Shown one piece after another: positions 34,740-46,800 of a stretch of 64,000 nt of DNA. The stretch comes from Sipunculus nudus (taxonomy: Eukaryota > Annelida > Sipuncula > Golfingiida > Sipunculidae), in contig CM049316.1 of the NCBI GenBank assembly GCA_026874595.1, forward strand, positions 42,239,695-42,303,694, in the 5' to 3' direction. Under the pieces are notes generated by a model that had not been told where the DNA came from, made no database searches, and was given only the letters and a program-made list of their open reading frames with translations. Within the stretch, counting starts at the first letter, position 1. Each line of letters opens with the position of its first letter. Both the position numbers and the translations under genes were made by a program.

Positions 34740-34870
34740 TAGTTAGAACATGGAATAGGGGAGACTAGCAGCGATGCAGGGGTGACTAACAATGATGCAC
34801 AGTATCTCAGGGGTGGTGCAGGAGATGCTGGGGTGGCAAACAGTGACATAGGGGTGATGAATAGTGACTC
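34740..34870. repeat. Short degenerate tandem repeat
   Basis: About five imperfect units resembling 'ggggtgactaacaatgatgca' precede the HINE-like 5' end at 34881. The minus-strand open frame across it is a repeat artefact. Confidence 0.5.
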
Positions 34871-34880
34871 CAGCAAATTT

Positions 34881-36250
34881 TAGCTCAGCTGACTATAAGT
34901 CATCTGAGCTATAGTCGTGGTCCATTGTCCGTCATCCGTCCGTCTGTCCGTCTGTTCGTCCGTAGATGTGGCACGCTTTGAAACCGTAAGACCTAGGAAT
35001 CCAAAATTCAGCATAGTGTTAAATGTCCCCAAGATATCCTACCAAGCCGAAAACTGGGTCTTTGCGACTTTGTTCCTTTGAGAAATTAAGGAAAAAATCA
35101 ATTTTTTATTAAAATCCTATTTTCACACTTCAGGACTGCCTAATATCAAAACCACTCATCTGTATTTCCTCATATTTACCATAAATATTCCTCTATATAG
35201 TTTCTTTTTTACATGCCAGAAATTAAGTCTGTAAAGTATAAATTCTTTAAGTTATGGGCCCAAACATAATGCATTTTGTAAAAAATCAGGAAAGATATTT
35301 GATCACTTAACACAAAACTTGTTAAAGCTATGGACCTTTTTTCCAGTAATATAACTATAATTAATCAAAATTAAATTGTATACCCAAAATTAGATCAAAA
35401 TCTTCTAAATTTTTTAAAATATTAATAAAAATAAAAAATTGGTACCTTAAATTTTGCCCAAATTTGACGATGGCACGTTTTTTTCCTGTAAGTACTGTGG
35501 ATTTAATTTTCACAGCATGTTTTTGTTAGCATTTCAACTGTTAACACCAAAAATTTGAAACCAGTTGATCAAAAACTGTAGATTTTATTCAAGTTTTCAA
35601 GCACCATGTAACATATTGTTTACATCAGGCTAGTGTTATGCAGTTTGCAAGAGCTCAGCTCCCCAGCTTAAGCTCTCAGTTCCTAAAATTCGGCATACAA
35701 TTAGATGTCTCCAAAATTCCCTACCATGCCAAGAATTTGGTCACTAGGACTTAATACCTTTGAGATATAAATGAAAAACTTCATTTTTCAATTAAAAACC
35801 CATTGTTACACTTCAAGACTGCCTTATATCAAAACCACTGATCTGACTTAAATCATATATGATATACATGTTTTTCTATACATTCTCTGTGCACATGCCA
35901 GAAATGATGTCAGTATTGCGTAATTGTTTTAAGTTATGGGCCCAAACATAATGCACTTTTTAAAAAATCAAGAAATATATTTACTCCCTTTACAAGGGGC
36001 TTGAGAAGCTAGAGATTTTTTGTCTGGGATGTAACATTATTTAATCAAGATTCAATTGAATACCCAAAATTAGTTCTGAATTTTTAAAATTTTACAAGTT
36101 ATTAGTATAAATATAAAATTAGTACCTTAAATTTTGCCCAACTTTGACCATTTCACTTTTGTTTCATGTGAGCTCTGTTTATATAATTTTCATATCATGC
36201 ACACATAAGGATTTCAGCTTTTTAGTTAAGAAAGCTGAAAGAAATTGGCC
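34881..36250 (+). mobile_element. HINE-like element, AGCTCAGCTGA family (3' end uncertain)
   Basis: A 5' hairpin formed by TAGCTCAGCTGACT and AGTCATCTGAGCTA (34881-34911) is followed by tgtccgtctg repeats and core sequence nearly identical to 11760-12110. A second diverged core unit starts near 35660. No matching 3' hairpin was found before 39002, so the right limit is approximate. Confidence 0.6.
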
Positions 36251-37500
36251 TAAAATTGTAGCTTTTATTAATGTTTTTATGAGACCATGTCAGACCTTGG
36301 CTCTCTCCAGCCACTCTTGAGTCACCTGTATGTTGACCTTGTTGAACTTTCAGCAAATTATGCACGCTTGAGGCAAGGCATATACTGGGGCAGCAAGGCA
36401 GCTTATGGCCAGCCACAGTTGATCCAGGTGTCCAACTCAACTCATCTAGTCGTTTTAACCAACAACATAACAATAAACAATAAATTAATCAATTTTTATT
36501 GGTTTTTAATAACAAATTAAAGAAAAATAGAAAAGGAATTTGTTAGTTTATAATAAAAGGGAATTAACTTGCAGTTACTGATGATATAAGAATCTTGTAT
36601 CGATGGATAGAATGTCACGTATTCCAAATAACACCATGCAGTCACCTATGCCATTTTTCAGTTCAGTTTTAATGATAAAGAAGTAAATCATATTATTCAT
36701 TACTAATCATTAGGGATCATATGAAGGAAATTAATGATAGACAAAGATGCAGTTGATAATATTAATCGAGATTCCTACTGTGTCTAGTGTGTACATTGAT
36801 GTGAAATTAGTCCAAAATGAATTTTTTACAGTTATTTTTTAATATAAATAAAAGCCATAAAACCAGGTACTTATGATCATTATTTAAATGTGTGAATTTT
36901 GTATATTCTGGATTCTCAACATCATTGTTTAGTGAAAACTGAATAAATACCAGACATGGTGCGAATAATTTGTAATTGTATTTAAATAGGAATATGATTA
37001 TGTACTCCATTATAAAATTTCTTGCATAAAGAATGGGAATTCAGGTAAAAATGAAAGTATATGAATACTCGTGCAAATACTTTCAAAATGTATTCATGAA
37101 TGCATTCATGAATATATTCTTTAATATTATTTTAATAATCATTTCAGTTATATTTCATTTTAAAAAATCATATGATTCTCTTATTATTTTTAATAAAAAT
37201 TATATTTGGGACAATATTTGTAATTTTTTTTAATAAATAGTTCAACTCTTATATTATATGTTCTGCTTATAAGTTATATGGCCAAGTCAAAATCTGTGTG
37301 ACAATAGTACTCCATTTGTTAACCCTCCTCCTGCTGAATTGATTTTTTCCTTATATGTGCTGTATACTGAATTGTTTGCAGTTTTTTTGCCTTAGGAGTG
37401 CTGAATGGATGCTTTATTTGCAGCATCTGTATGTACTCTTTTTAGGTCCCAAAGGTCAATACCTGTAGTATTGTATACCAGACTGAATCAAGACTGCTAA
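36251..37500. other. AT-rich intergenic DNA, nothing recognised
   Basis: Very AT-rich sequence. Short open frames have no recognisable product. Confidence 0.45.
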
Positions 37501-37515
37501 AGTGAGAAATTTTAG

Positions 37516-37845
37516 GATATCCTCATATATATATATATATATATATGATTGCCATGGCAACCAACTGAAATGTGAGAAATAAAACGTTTAAATGTTTTTT
37601 TTGTCATTCCAATTAAACAATTTCTTGCAGAAGTTGTTATCTGTCTTTTAAGTCTTCAATCTCTTAACATATGTCTTTGATAAGATATCCTTATATATAT
37701 ATATATGGTTGCCATGGCAACCAATTGAAATGCGAGATATAAAACAAATGTTCTCTGTGTCACTCTGATTTAACAATTTCTCGCAGAAGTTGTGTTGTGC
37801 TGTCTTTTAAAGTCATCAACCTCTTAACGTAGGTCTTTGGATATT
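37516..37845. repeat. ~165-bp tandem duplication with (TA)n and X-box palindromes
   Basis: Two copies (about 37516-37680 and 37681-37845) share 'gatatcc', a TA run, TTGCCATGGCAACC, 'aacaatttct', 'gcagaagttgt', 'ctgtcttttaa' and 'ctcttaac'. The core palindrome is exact in copy 2 (GTTGCCATGGCAAC, 37708-37721) and has one change in copy 1 (37548-37561). Confidence 0.85.
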
Positions 37846-38289
37846 CTTTTTTTGTGGAAGAGAGTGGAAAGAATTATTTTATCTATATAAATATGAATAA
37901 ATTTACTTGGAACACATGGGAGACAACAGTTTTATAAGGTTTTTATTTTTTACTTTTTTTCTAAAAAAAAAATACTTTGCTTACAGGACATCGTCAAAAT
38001 GTGTAAGCTTCATTAAAAAATGTAAAAAACTTCATTATAAACAGTTAATATTAAAGAAAATTTATATAATAAAATAATAATGCAAGGACTACAACTTGCG
38101 GCATGAGTTGACATGCAAGGAACGTGACGATTAAATCGCTAAATCATTCCAATAATGTTCACCCATGGGAGAGAACTTCTCTACACGTTATTATTCAAGT
38201 GACATTTTTACTTTTAACTTGTCTTACCTCTTACATATACGTTTTTTTACATTTTTTTGTTACAGTTTACATTGATTTCATGCTCTTTT

Positions 38290-38556
38290 CTAGTCAAATA
38301 TATATTTCATCAATTCATCACGTCTTGAAACATGGCTGACTTGCGCGTGCCGGTTTGAAGTCCGACACCGCGCAGTCTGGTCCGTCACATCACAGTTTGC
38401 CCACTCCCATAACAGATCAGTCAGTTCCTCAAGATCTATAATGAAACTGGCTGTCATTTTCATTGAGTTAATAAGAAAAACTTTTCCCATTAGTCGACCA
38501 GAATCCAGAAATAATTGCGCTATTTTCTCATTGTCAACAATAACAGACGCCGCCAT
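38290..38556 (-). CDS. Hypothetical 88-residue ORF
   Basis: Minus-strand frame starting at ATGGCGGCG (38556), context AATCATGG, reading MAASVIVDNEKIAQLFLDSG and ending RRDELMKYIFD with a TAG. In-frame sequence continues upstream to 38640. The local sequence is richer in CpG than its surroundings. The central part is hydrophobic/acidic (FIIDLEELTDLLWEWANCD) and the C-terminal third basic. I do not recognise it. It could be a lineage-specific gene, the first exon of a longer gene (no strong donor seen) or chance. No neighbour is on the same strand. Confidence 0.35.
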   Translation of the reverse strand: MAASVIVDNEKIAQLFLDSGRLMGKVFLINSMKMTASFIIDLEELTDLLWEWANCDVTDQTARCRTSNRHAQVSHVSRRDELMKYIFD

Positions 38557-38749
38557 GATTGACCTACTTCGCGGGTCATGACCGGTCATGTGCCGTACAC
38601 ATGATAAAAATGTCATCGCTATTTGCACACGGTTTGTCAAATAACCTTCCGGGAAAACGAAACCATTCGAATGGAAATCCCCTTTAGTGATCCCGCATAA
38701 AATTTCATACGGATTGACGGGATAAGAATTTGTTTTATTGGCCTATAAA

Positions 38750-38850
38750 CCTAGCACCCTCCCAAACCGTATATATACGTATCCCGCATGGCGGGGATGC
38801 GGGGCGTCACCCGTATATATACGGGTCCCGCAGGAGGAGGGTTAATAAAA
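38750..38850. repeat. Small inverted repeat with CCGTATATATACGG palindromes
   Basis: 'accctccc' (38756) and 'ggagggtt' (near 38841) bracket two copies of 'ccgtatatatacg' with 'cccgca' motifs between. Probably a short MITE or fragment. Confidence 0.45.
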
Positions 38851-39001
38851 TAAATGAAATCAATCCTCTTCCCTGTCTCCAAAGGTACTATCAAAATCAT
38901 ACATAAGCTAAACAACAACAACTCATAATACAGCTTAAATTTATTACCACACAAAACCAGCATGTGCCTCATTTCTAAATAATATTTTTTTATTATATAT
39001 A

Positions 39002-39523
39002 ACAGCTGAGCGTCGTGACCCATAGGTCCCTTGTTTATCATATACTGTGGTTGGCTTCATATTCGCGGGGCTGAAATTTCGCGATTTCTCCATTTTTAAT
39101 GTTTCGCAAAGTGTCATTTTCGCGATCTCACCAGAACCTATATCAACTCTTTGGTAAAGCCATTGCTGTGTGTATTATAAATTGAGAAAAATTCATGAGC
39201 TTGTGATATTCTCCTCATATAAGGATGGGCTCGTACACACAGCACAGGTTCTTTAGTTCAAATTTAAGGGAATGTTTTCCCTATACCTGCATGGATGTAA
39301 CTTATATTAAGATTTCTCACTGTTCTAACCTATTCCCATTCAAGGATTGGCTACACTTAATCAGAAGGACACACTCAATTGGCCAGTTATTTCCGAGGGT
39401 GTCATTTTCACGATTATTTCCCATTCGCGAAAATCGCGAAAATCGCGAAATTAAAACCCTTGCGAACCAAAAGGCAACCACAGTATAACAGCTGAGTGCC
39501 GTGACCCATAGGTCCCTTGTTAA
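39002..39523 (+). mobile_element. Twin HINE 3' ends flanking a MITE
   Basis: 'acagctgagcgtcgtgaccc' with 'ataggtcccttgtt' occurs at 39002-39034 and again, nearly identical, at about 39488-39523. Each has the CAGCTGAG subterminal repeat and GACC-cata-GGTC hairpin of the AGCT family. The MITE at 39045-39483 lies between. Confidence 0.65.
39045..39483. mobile_element. 439-bp MITE with CTGTGGTTGSCTT ends and TA duplication
   Basis: TA-CTGTGGTTGGCTT (39043) is inverted as AAGGCAACCACAG-TA (39471-39485). Internal 'cgcgaaaatcgcgaaa' / 'tttcgcgattt' motifs occur near both ends. No ORF. TA duplication suggests a Tc1/mariner-type element. Confidence 0.75.
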
Positions 39524-39669
39524 TAGTTCATTTCTTGGTTTAAACAATAGTTAATTGCAAAATAGCACGAGAGTTTGAAAACAGAAGAAAGCCCTATATT
39601 AATTCTTCTCCTCATATACAAATAATAAATTCACATAATATAGTAAATATGTACAGCTGAGTGTAAAAA

Positions 39670-39890
39670 TGCTCGGCCCTCTCCGCTGGCCAACCAGGTC
39701 TAATTCTGGCTGTGGCTATGAGATTGGGTTGTAGTGGCCTGTGCAAGGTCAGTGTTTTTCTCCGGGTCCTCCGGTTTCCTCCACCCTTACCAACTACCAA
39801 GAGCCAACGTCTGAGCCATGGAGTGCCTTGTATTAGTTATTATAACTAGTTGTACAATCCATGTAAAATAAATAAAGTTTATAAAATATA
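39670..39890. repeat. Possible SINE-like remnant
   Basis: It contains a 'tctccgggtcctccggtttc' block followed by 'cctccaccc' and ends in an 'aaaataaataaa'-type tail, reminiscent of conserved cores of molluscan SINEs as I recall them. No clear tRNA-derived A/B boxes were identified. Confidence 0.35.
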
Positions 39891-41825
39891 ATAAACAAGA
39901 ATAGAAAAACAGTAAATGTATGCATATTGCACCTGTGAATTTATACAATAGTAATTTCCTGCATCTTGTCATCTTTCATGAGCCATTCATATAATAAATG
40001 CATTTATCATATGTTTACCCACTTATGCAAAATAAATATCCAACCTGCAAAATTGCAAAATTTCAGTGGATATGTTTATGCAGCGACATGTAATGTTTAT
40101 GTTTTAGTGCCTCTCGAACCATCTAGACCTGCCTTCATCTATTCACTTATAGTATATAATGATGCTCTAAATAAATGCATTTCATAAAACATTTAAACCT
40201 TCATATCCAGCAGATAATGATTAAAGAATATAGGCAATAAAACTGAAGAATGGTATCTTGAAGTTCTCTTTTTATTTGCTCTTGGAACCAATTTGGCTGT
40301 CAGTTTTAAACTTTAGTTAAAACACTGTTGATATAAAGTGTGGTTGACTTTGAATTCATGGGTGTTTCAGATTGTTAATATTTGTGAAAGAGAAATGATC
40401 ACTAAGATAGGACCTTCTTGAATATGATATCTATATCAATCTTACCTTTTGCTGGTTCTCTCAACCATTTTCATGTAATTCCTCTCACCCCACACCACAG
40501 AAATGTCTGTTTTTGGTCGTGAAGTGACAAGAACAAAGCTAAGTGTGTCCTAAGTCTGCCATTTTCCTTGTTTTCTCACAAATCCTGTGGTATTAGACAT
40601 AAGGGGTTTTTTCTTTGGCATCTATAAGAAAGTTACAAGTGAATTCAACCCATGTAAACTTATCCCATGGAAAACCCATCCTGCACAAACCACGCAAACC
40701 TGGCCAAAGTCCCTTGGACCTGTCCCAATGTAAGAACGGTATATCCAGGTAATATGCTGGTTCCGTCAATGAAAATGAAGCTAATTACACTTTAATCTCA
40801 CTGAATTCACATAAAATTTATTTTATCCACACCTGTAAAGTGGCAGGTAAATATTGATATTATAAATTATATCAGATCTTTTATGTAGCTGTAAATCAAA
40901 GATTGATATCATGTATAATGTCAGATCTTTTATATAATGTAGCAATAAGCATAAGAATTTCTACTCATTTATTGTTTCCATGGATCCTTGTAAAATTTTT
41001 AAGGTTTTCACTTAATGGAGATACTCTGTTATGATTATATTATCATCAGTCAGCAAAAAAAAATTAAATAAGTAAGCATGTCAAAATTCTTGATTTTGAA
41101 AACCATGGAAATTAAAACTGGTGAATACATGGTTGGGCGGGCAATACCCAGCTGGGTAAACCCAGGTGGGTAAAACTATGAATCTAAATTCACTGCAAAT
41201 ATGAAGCCAACTACCATTAGTTTCATGTTTTTGTGAAAGGCGTAGGCCAAGGAATATGTCCAGGAGTAAAGTTGTGCAAACTGGAGGATAATTTTAACTT
41301 CTGCCCAAAAATGGTAATGTGTAAAACTTAAAAAGGGGTTCACCTCCACGAAAAATGGAAATTTATAAAATCATAATATAAATTTGGTCAGAATTGATCA
41401 CTTTCCACATAAAATACAGTACTGAAAGATAAAAAAGTTTTTAAAGCTATTGTGTTAGAAAACAACCCAATGTGTTTATAAGAAAAAATGTGTTCAGTTA
41501 GAATAAATGGGTTTTGTTAGGTGATATTAGTTTATGTGACAGAAATGAAAATAATTATTTTTCCCATGGAAACACAATCCATGATACTTTAAAATATTTT
41601 ATATCTGAAAAAAAATGTTTTTGTGCATATCTGTATAAATGAGGTAACAGCCTGTGAGAATTTAGCATAATTCAAGTATTTGAGAAACAGCATTACTAAA
41701 GAAATAATATCTCCAAATTATAAAGTCCCATGTTCAATAATGTTGCATAATAGTACTAATCTGGGCAGTAAAATTTCAACCCACAGATCCATAAAGTAAT
41801 AGTTTTACATGAAGAAATATTTCCT
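39891..41825. other. Intergenic region, nothing recognised
   Basis: AT-rich DNA without supported genes or paired repeats. Confidence 0.45.
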
Positions 41826-41829
41826 CAAC

Positions 41830-42210
41830 AAGCATCAGAGAGGTTTTCTCAGTTAACCATAGAATAGTTGCCTGAGTTAACCTTAGAAACCTTGCATCAG
41901 TGTAGCTCAGAAAGCTTGTATCAGATAACCCTAGAAAGGTTGCCTCAGTTGACCTCAGAAAACTTGCCTCAGCTAACCTTAGAAAGGTTGCCCCTCAGTG
42001 TACCTCAGAAAGCTTGCCTCAGTTAACCTCAGAAAATTTCCCTCAGTGTACCTCCAAACACGTGCCTCATTGTATCTCAGAAACCTTGCCTCAGTTAACC
42101 TTAGAAAGGTTGCCTCATTGTATCTCAGAAACCTTGCTTCAGTTAACCTTAGAAAGGTTGCCTCAGTGTAGCTCAGAAACCTTGCATCAGTTCACCTGAG
42201 AAAGGTTGCA
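41830..42210. repeat. 24-bp minisatellite, block 1
   Basis: About 15 units around 'agaaaggttgcctcagt' plus 'tnacctc', period 24 with occasional 25-27. Because 24 is divisible by 3, the array is open on the plus strand as an 8-residue repeat (PQLTSENF-like), which I do not regard as coding. Confidence 0.85.
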
Positions 42211-42914
42211 GAGTGTGCAAAATGCATCCGTCCTGTGGACCTGACCAGCTAGATATATGAGGGTCTGATAGGATCTCTAATTCTGCCAGATCTGCTGTCC
42301 GTCTGCACAACTGGCTCCACTTGACCTTTATTTTCCAGCCATATTTGTTCAGAGACCCATTAATTTGATTATGGTATAGCATATTTAAAATATATCTGTG
42401 TAAACAGTCAAATGTGCCTTTGGTGTAGCCCATTGCCTTTGATCAGTAGGCGGGCACAGAAAAAAATTGTTTTGATTCATCAGTTTCTCTATAAAAGAAG
42501 AATTCACCACCAATCAAGGCAATTTTTAATAGCATAAACAATCATGCAGCATATTAAATGAGGTGCAAAGACTGGAAAGTTAGGTTGCCAGACCTTCCAC
42601 AAGATTTTCACAAATTTCGTCTCGCAGGCAAAACACCGCTTAAGGAGATGAGTTTTTCTGCTGGTTTGATGAAACTGAAGATATTAATGTGCGCATGTAG
42701 TGCTAAAAATTAGGCAAGTTAGTAGCAGGAAAAATGTCAAACAAGTGAAAATCATTTTGCACATTTTCATTTGCTCCTATTAAATGTGAAAGTTTACATT
42801 TTTCTGCATCAAAGGAGGTCTTTTAGCTATCCTTATTTGCCAGCCAGCAATGTCAACTTCTGTTCTAACATCCAGATATCGTTGACTGACAGACAACAGT
42901 GACTGACTGGAGAG

Positions 42915-43870
42915 ATAGCCTTAGTGTACCAAAGAAAGCTTGCCTCACTTAACTTAGAAAGATTGCCTCAGTGTACCTCAAATAGCTCATCTCAGTTCAC
43001 TTTAGAATGGTTGCCTCAGTGTACCTCAGAACACCTGCATCAGTTAACCTCAGAAAGGTTGCCTCAGAAAGCTTAGAGGTTAAAGTGCAATATAAGAGAA
43101 ATGTCTAATAGCTCATTGAGTGGCCCTTACTTTTGGCATTGTGGAGGGGAGACAGGTCTTGCACATCCTTTCCTGAAAACGGATGACATGTTAGGGTGGC
43201 TGTTTAAAAAAAAATATAAGGCCATTGAGTTTTGTTGACAGCTACCATCTCACCCTACAGCCAGTGGCCCTCATTGGCACGTGGACACATTTTGAGGGGA
43301 CCAGCTGTGGAAAAAAAGTTCCAAAGCAAGGACACCACCAAAATCTTATGCTGTTGTTTATGTGCTGAGGTTTCCATAAAATTACATAACAGTTGCATCA
43401 GTTCCTCTTTAAAGGGTTTCTCAGTTTACCTTGGGAAAGATTGTTTTACTGCCTCACTTTTTCTCAGGAAGGTTGCTTTAGTTTACCTTAGAATGGTTGC
43501 CTTAGTTTACCTCAAGAAAAGTTGCCTCAGTGTACCTTTGAAAGTTATCTCAGTTTACCTTATAGGACTTGCCTCAGTTTGCCCTAGAAAGCTTGCCTCA
43601 GTAAATACAAGAAAGCTTGTCAAACTTAATCATAGAAAAAGTTGCCCCAGTTTACCTGAGAAAAGTGACCTCAGTTCACCCTAGAAAGCTTGCCTCAGTT
43701 AATATGAGAAAATTTACCTCACTTTATTTTAGAAAGGTCGCCCTAGTTTACCTGAGAAAGGTTGCCTTAGTCAAACTTTGAAAGGCTCCTTCAGTTTACT
43801 TGATCAGAAAGATTGTTTCAGTTAACACAAAGACAGGTTGCCTCTTTAAACACAAGAAAAGCTGCCTCTG
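42915..43870. repeat. 24-bp minisatellite, block 2 (diverged)
   Basis: The same unit as block 1 returns ('agcttgcctcagttaacctc', 'ggttgcctcagtgtacctc') in two sub-blocks, 42915-43075 and about 43395-43870. The spacing is looser and the sequence more mutated. A 150-codon open frame across 43232-43684 follows from the repeat. Confidence 0.75.
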
Positions 43871-46800
43871 TTACTTCGTGGGATATTCCTGAATTAAGTT
43901 CATGGAATAATTCTGAGTGTGTTGAAAAAAATACATTAACTTTAAACAGGTGTATTCATATTGTAAAGAGGCATGTGTGGCTGTGATAAGTTTCACTGTT
44001 TAAATTTTCCTATATGCCATTTGTTAAAATCTGAGTTTTCAAGTTGTGTACAATAGTTTGTCTGCTTTACCATCTCCTTGTGTATCCTGTAGATACTCAT
44101 GTTTTTACATTTCTTTACTTTGGATCAACCTCAAAGGGCCTTTTAACCTACATAATATATTTAATAATCTACATATATGAACCATAGTTAATAGTACATT
44201 CACTGAGCTGGTTTGAGTGATGGGTGCACTGATAAAAATGTAGGTTAGTGTATGCACAAATCTATATGTGTGCCTGGCTCAGGTGAGCAAATATTGCATA
44301 AGTATAGTGATAATACATTCAGCAAACTCTCATTACCATTTCATTGGTGAGGGATGTCTGTTTAAGGCATGTTTATTTTAGACCAACACCAAAAATGACA
44401 TTAACCGGAACAGGCCAAGTGAGTTATTTCTTTTCTTTAAATGAAATCTATCATATGTCTATTATTGGTGTGCCAATTAACCAGTTATATGGATGATCAG
44501 TCATTTCTTTGGGTTTAATTGGTTTGTACTTTTGCATAATCAATCACAAACAATTATGCATGCACATGCAATGATGTTATATTATCCAGAAACAAGTATT
44601 CTAATCCTGTCAGAGTTATAAGAAAGACTTCACAAAGAAGTGAACAACATTAAAACTGAACCTTTTGAACAAGTGTTAGCACCAGGCTGTTACTGTTACC
44701 TTTTAGTGTGATGTACACATTAGTCTGAATTTAAGTTATTTTAGATATAATTCTATTCAGCAGATTTCATGGTTAAATGTAGATCTGAAGGGATATTAAT
44801 TAATCAGTTAATAATTGATCTTTGGTCATTTTATTTCTTTCAGTCATCAAACTTTTTTCAAAACATGATCAAACATGATTTTAAAACCCATTCCTTCAAC
44901 GAAAAGCTATACCGTATAAGCTAATGATAGGAATTAGACATATATGTTAGGCATCAAATCTTTAAAGCAGAATAAATGTAAAAAATACACCTATTAATTG
45001 TATTGATTGTTTTGACTTTACCCATCTGAAATTTTAGCCAAATTTGACTAAGTTTAAAGATTGTCTAAGTATAAAGACTCTCTTATCAAAGAAACTGACA
45101 TAAGCATTATATATTTGTGTATTACAGTATATACCGGCACTTCAATATCTCCAGACACACTAGTTCAAATATCTCTAGGTAGTAATCCCTGAGAAATGAA
45201 AATAACATTTCCTAAATATCATTGAGAGAAAATATTTATTGATAGTCATACAAAGCCTATTCTTGTCTGTTTATGATAAAAGGTCCGCATTGTCATTCCC
45301 TGGAACTTAGTGAACAGATTTATTTGAATAATTGAAAAAGGATTACTGCTAATGTTAACAACTATTAAATATGAGAGTCAGTATTTGTGACACTAAAATA
45401 ATTGTAAATATGACAAAAAGTGACCATCAGCCCAGGATCCTGTTCCATTAGTAACTATGCATCCGGGTGAGTGATCATTACTTAACAGTTACTATGCCTC
45501 ATCTTGAGACTAAAGTGCCAGGCTTGATTTTAGTCTTTGGAGTTCCTAGTTATCTAACTAATGGGATAACGTTTGGTAATGATATTAATGCTGTTGTGAG
45601 TGAATCATGGTACAGGCGTAATGTTAGGAATAAATTGTAATTTTCTCAACTAGGCTTTCTTATAATAGTTCTTTGCTTTATAATAACATACATAATATTT
45701 TACATGAATTTTGTCCATGTTAACTGCACACCAGCTGTCGTTATTAATCTGTTCTTGTTCCCTGTTTATTTTATTGCTTTTATTTTCCCTTTATCATAAT
45801 TTTATGTGTTTGTAGAGAATTGAAAGCATGACTCGCATACTAATAGCCTGTAGTTTCACAATAAAGGAAAGTAAAAATAAGAGTAAATTAGCTTACTTGG
45901 TGTGTGCAAGCACAAAAATCCCAGACTTTCATTACCTCCTGCTCCAAGTAGAACTGTTACACAGGTTTCTTTGTAGTTGATTTATTGTTAAAAGCTACTT
46001 GCTGGCCGTACATGATGGGGATGGCTACCTGTCACCCATGAATTCCAGGCATAAACACTGTAAAAAGTAATTAAAAAAGCATGGGATATGGGGACGCAAA
46101 CTCTGTGTGGAAGACAGTGATGGAATTTTAATGGATTAACCCTGTGTTTTTTCCTTTGAACTTTTTAACTGAATTTTTGAAAAATGCCCTGGAAATTGTG
46201 GTATAACAGTATCGCTGAATTTAACTATAATAATAACAAACAACAGCCATGTGCATATTTCCTGTGCATATTTCTTATAAGAATAAGGGATAAGGCAATA
46301 AATTTGTGAAATAACATTACTTTAGTGTGGTGAATGGTATACTCGTGTTGATCAAAGCAGTGAGAGTTATTGGCTATATTGGTCCTGAGTGTGTGTTTGA
46401 CACTCAAGCTCATCATGTTTTTTACAAAGGTTTAGCAGTGTGATACATGTTTATGAGAACATCAAGAGGTTCTCAGTAAATGTGATGAATTGATCTTAGC
46501 TTTATGGCTCCAGAAAATATTCCCCTTAACAGGATTTGAGGATTTTAGTAGCCTGCCTTTTTTTGCTTTTAATACTACTAGAAAATTTAATCCCAGTTTA
46601 ACACAGTGTTCCATAGGGATCTAATCATCTATTCTAAGGCTCTTATTTTACCCACTTTGTATGAAACCTTTTATTGTTAAAGGAATAATTAAGTATTTAA
46701 GTCTGGGTAATTCTAAGCCATAACATAAGGTTAAATCCGAACTCTGGTGCTAATGCAGCCAACACTTTGATACACATCTTTTAATGCACCAGTAGTTTTG

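Noticed and set aside
41830-43870. Regularly spaced repeats considered as a CRISPR-like array
   Set aside because: Units are contiguous with no unique spacers and diverge gradually; the context is an animal genome. It is a minisatellite.
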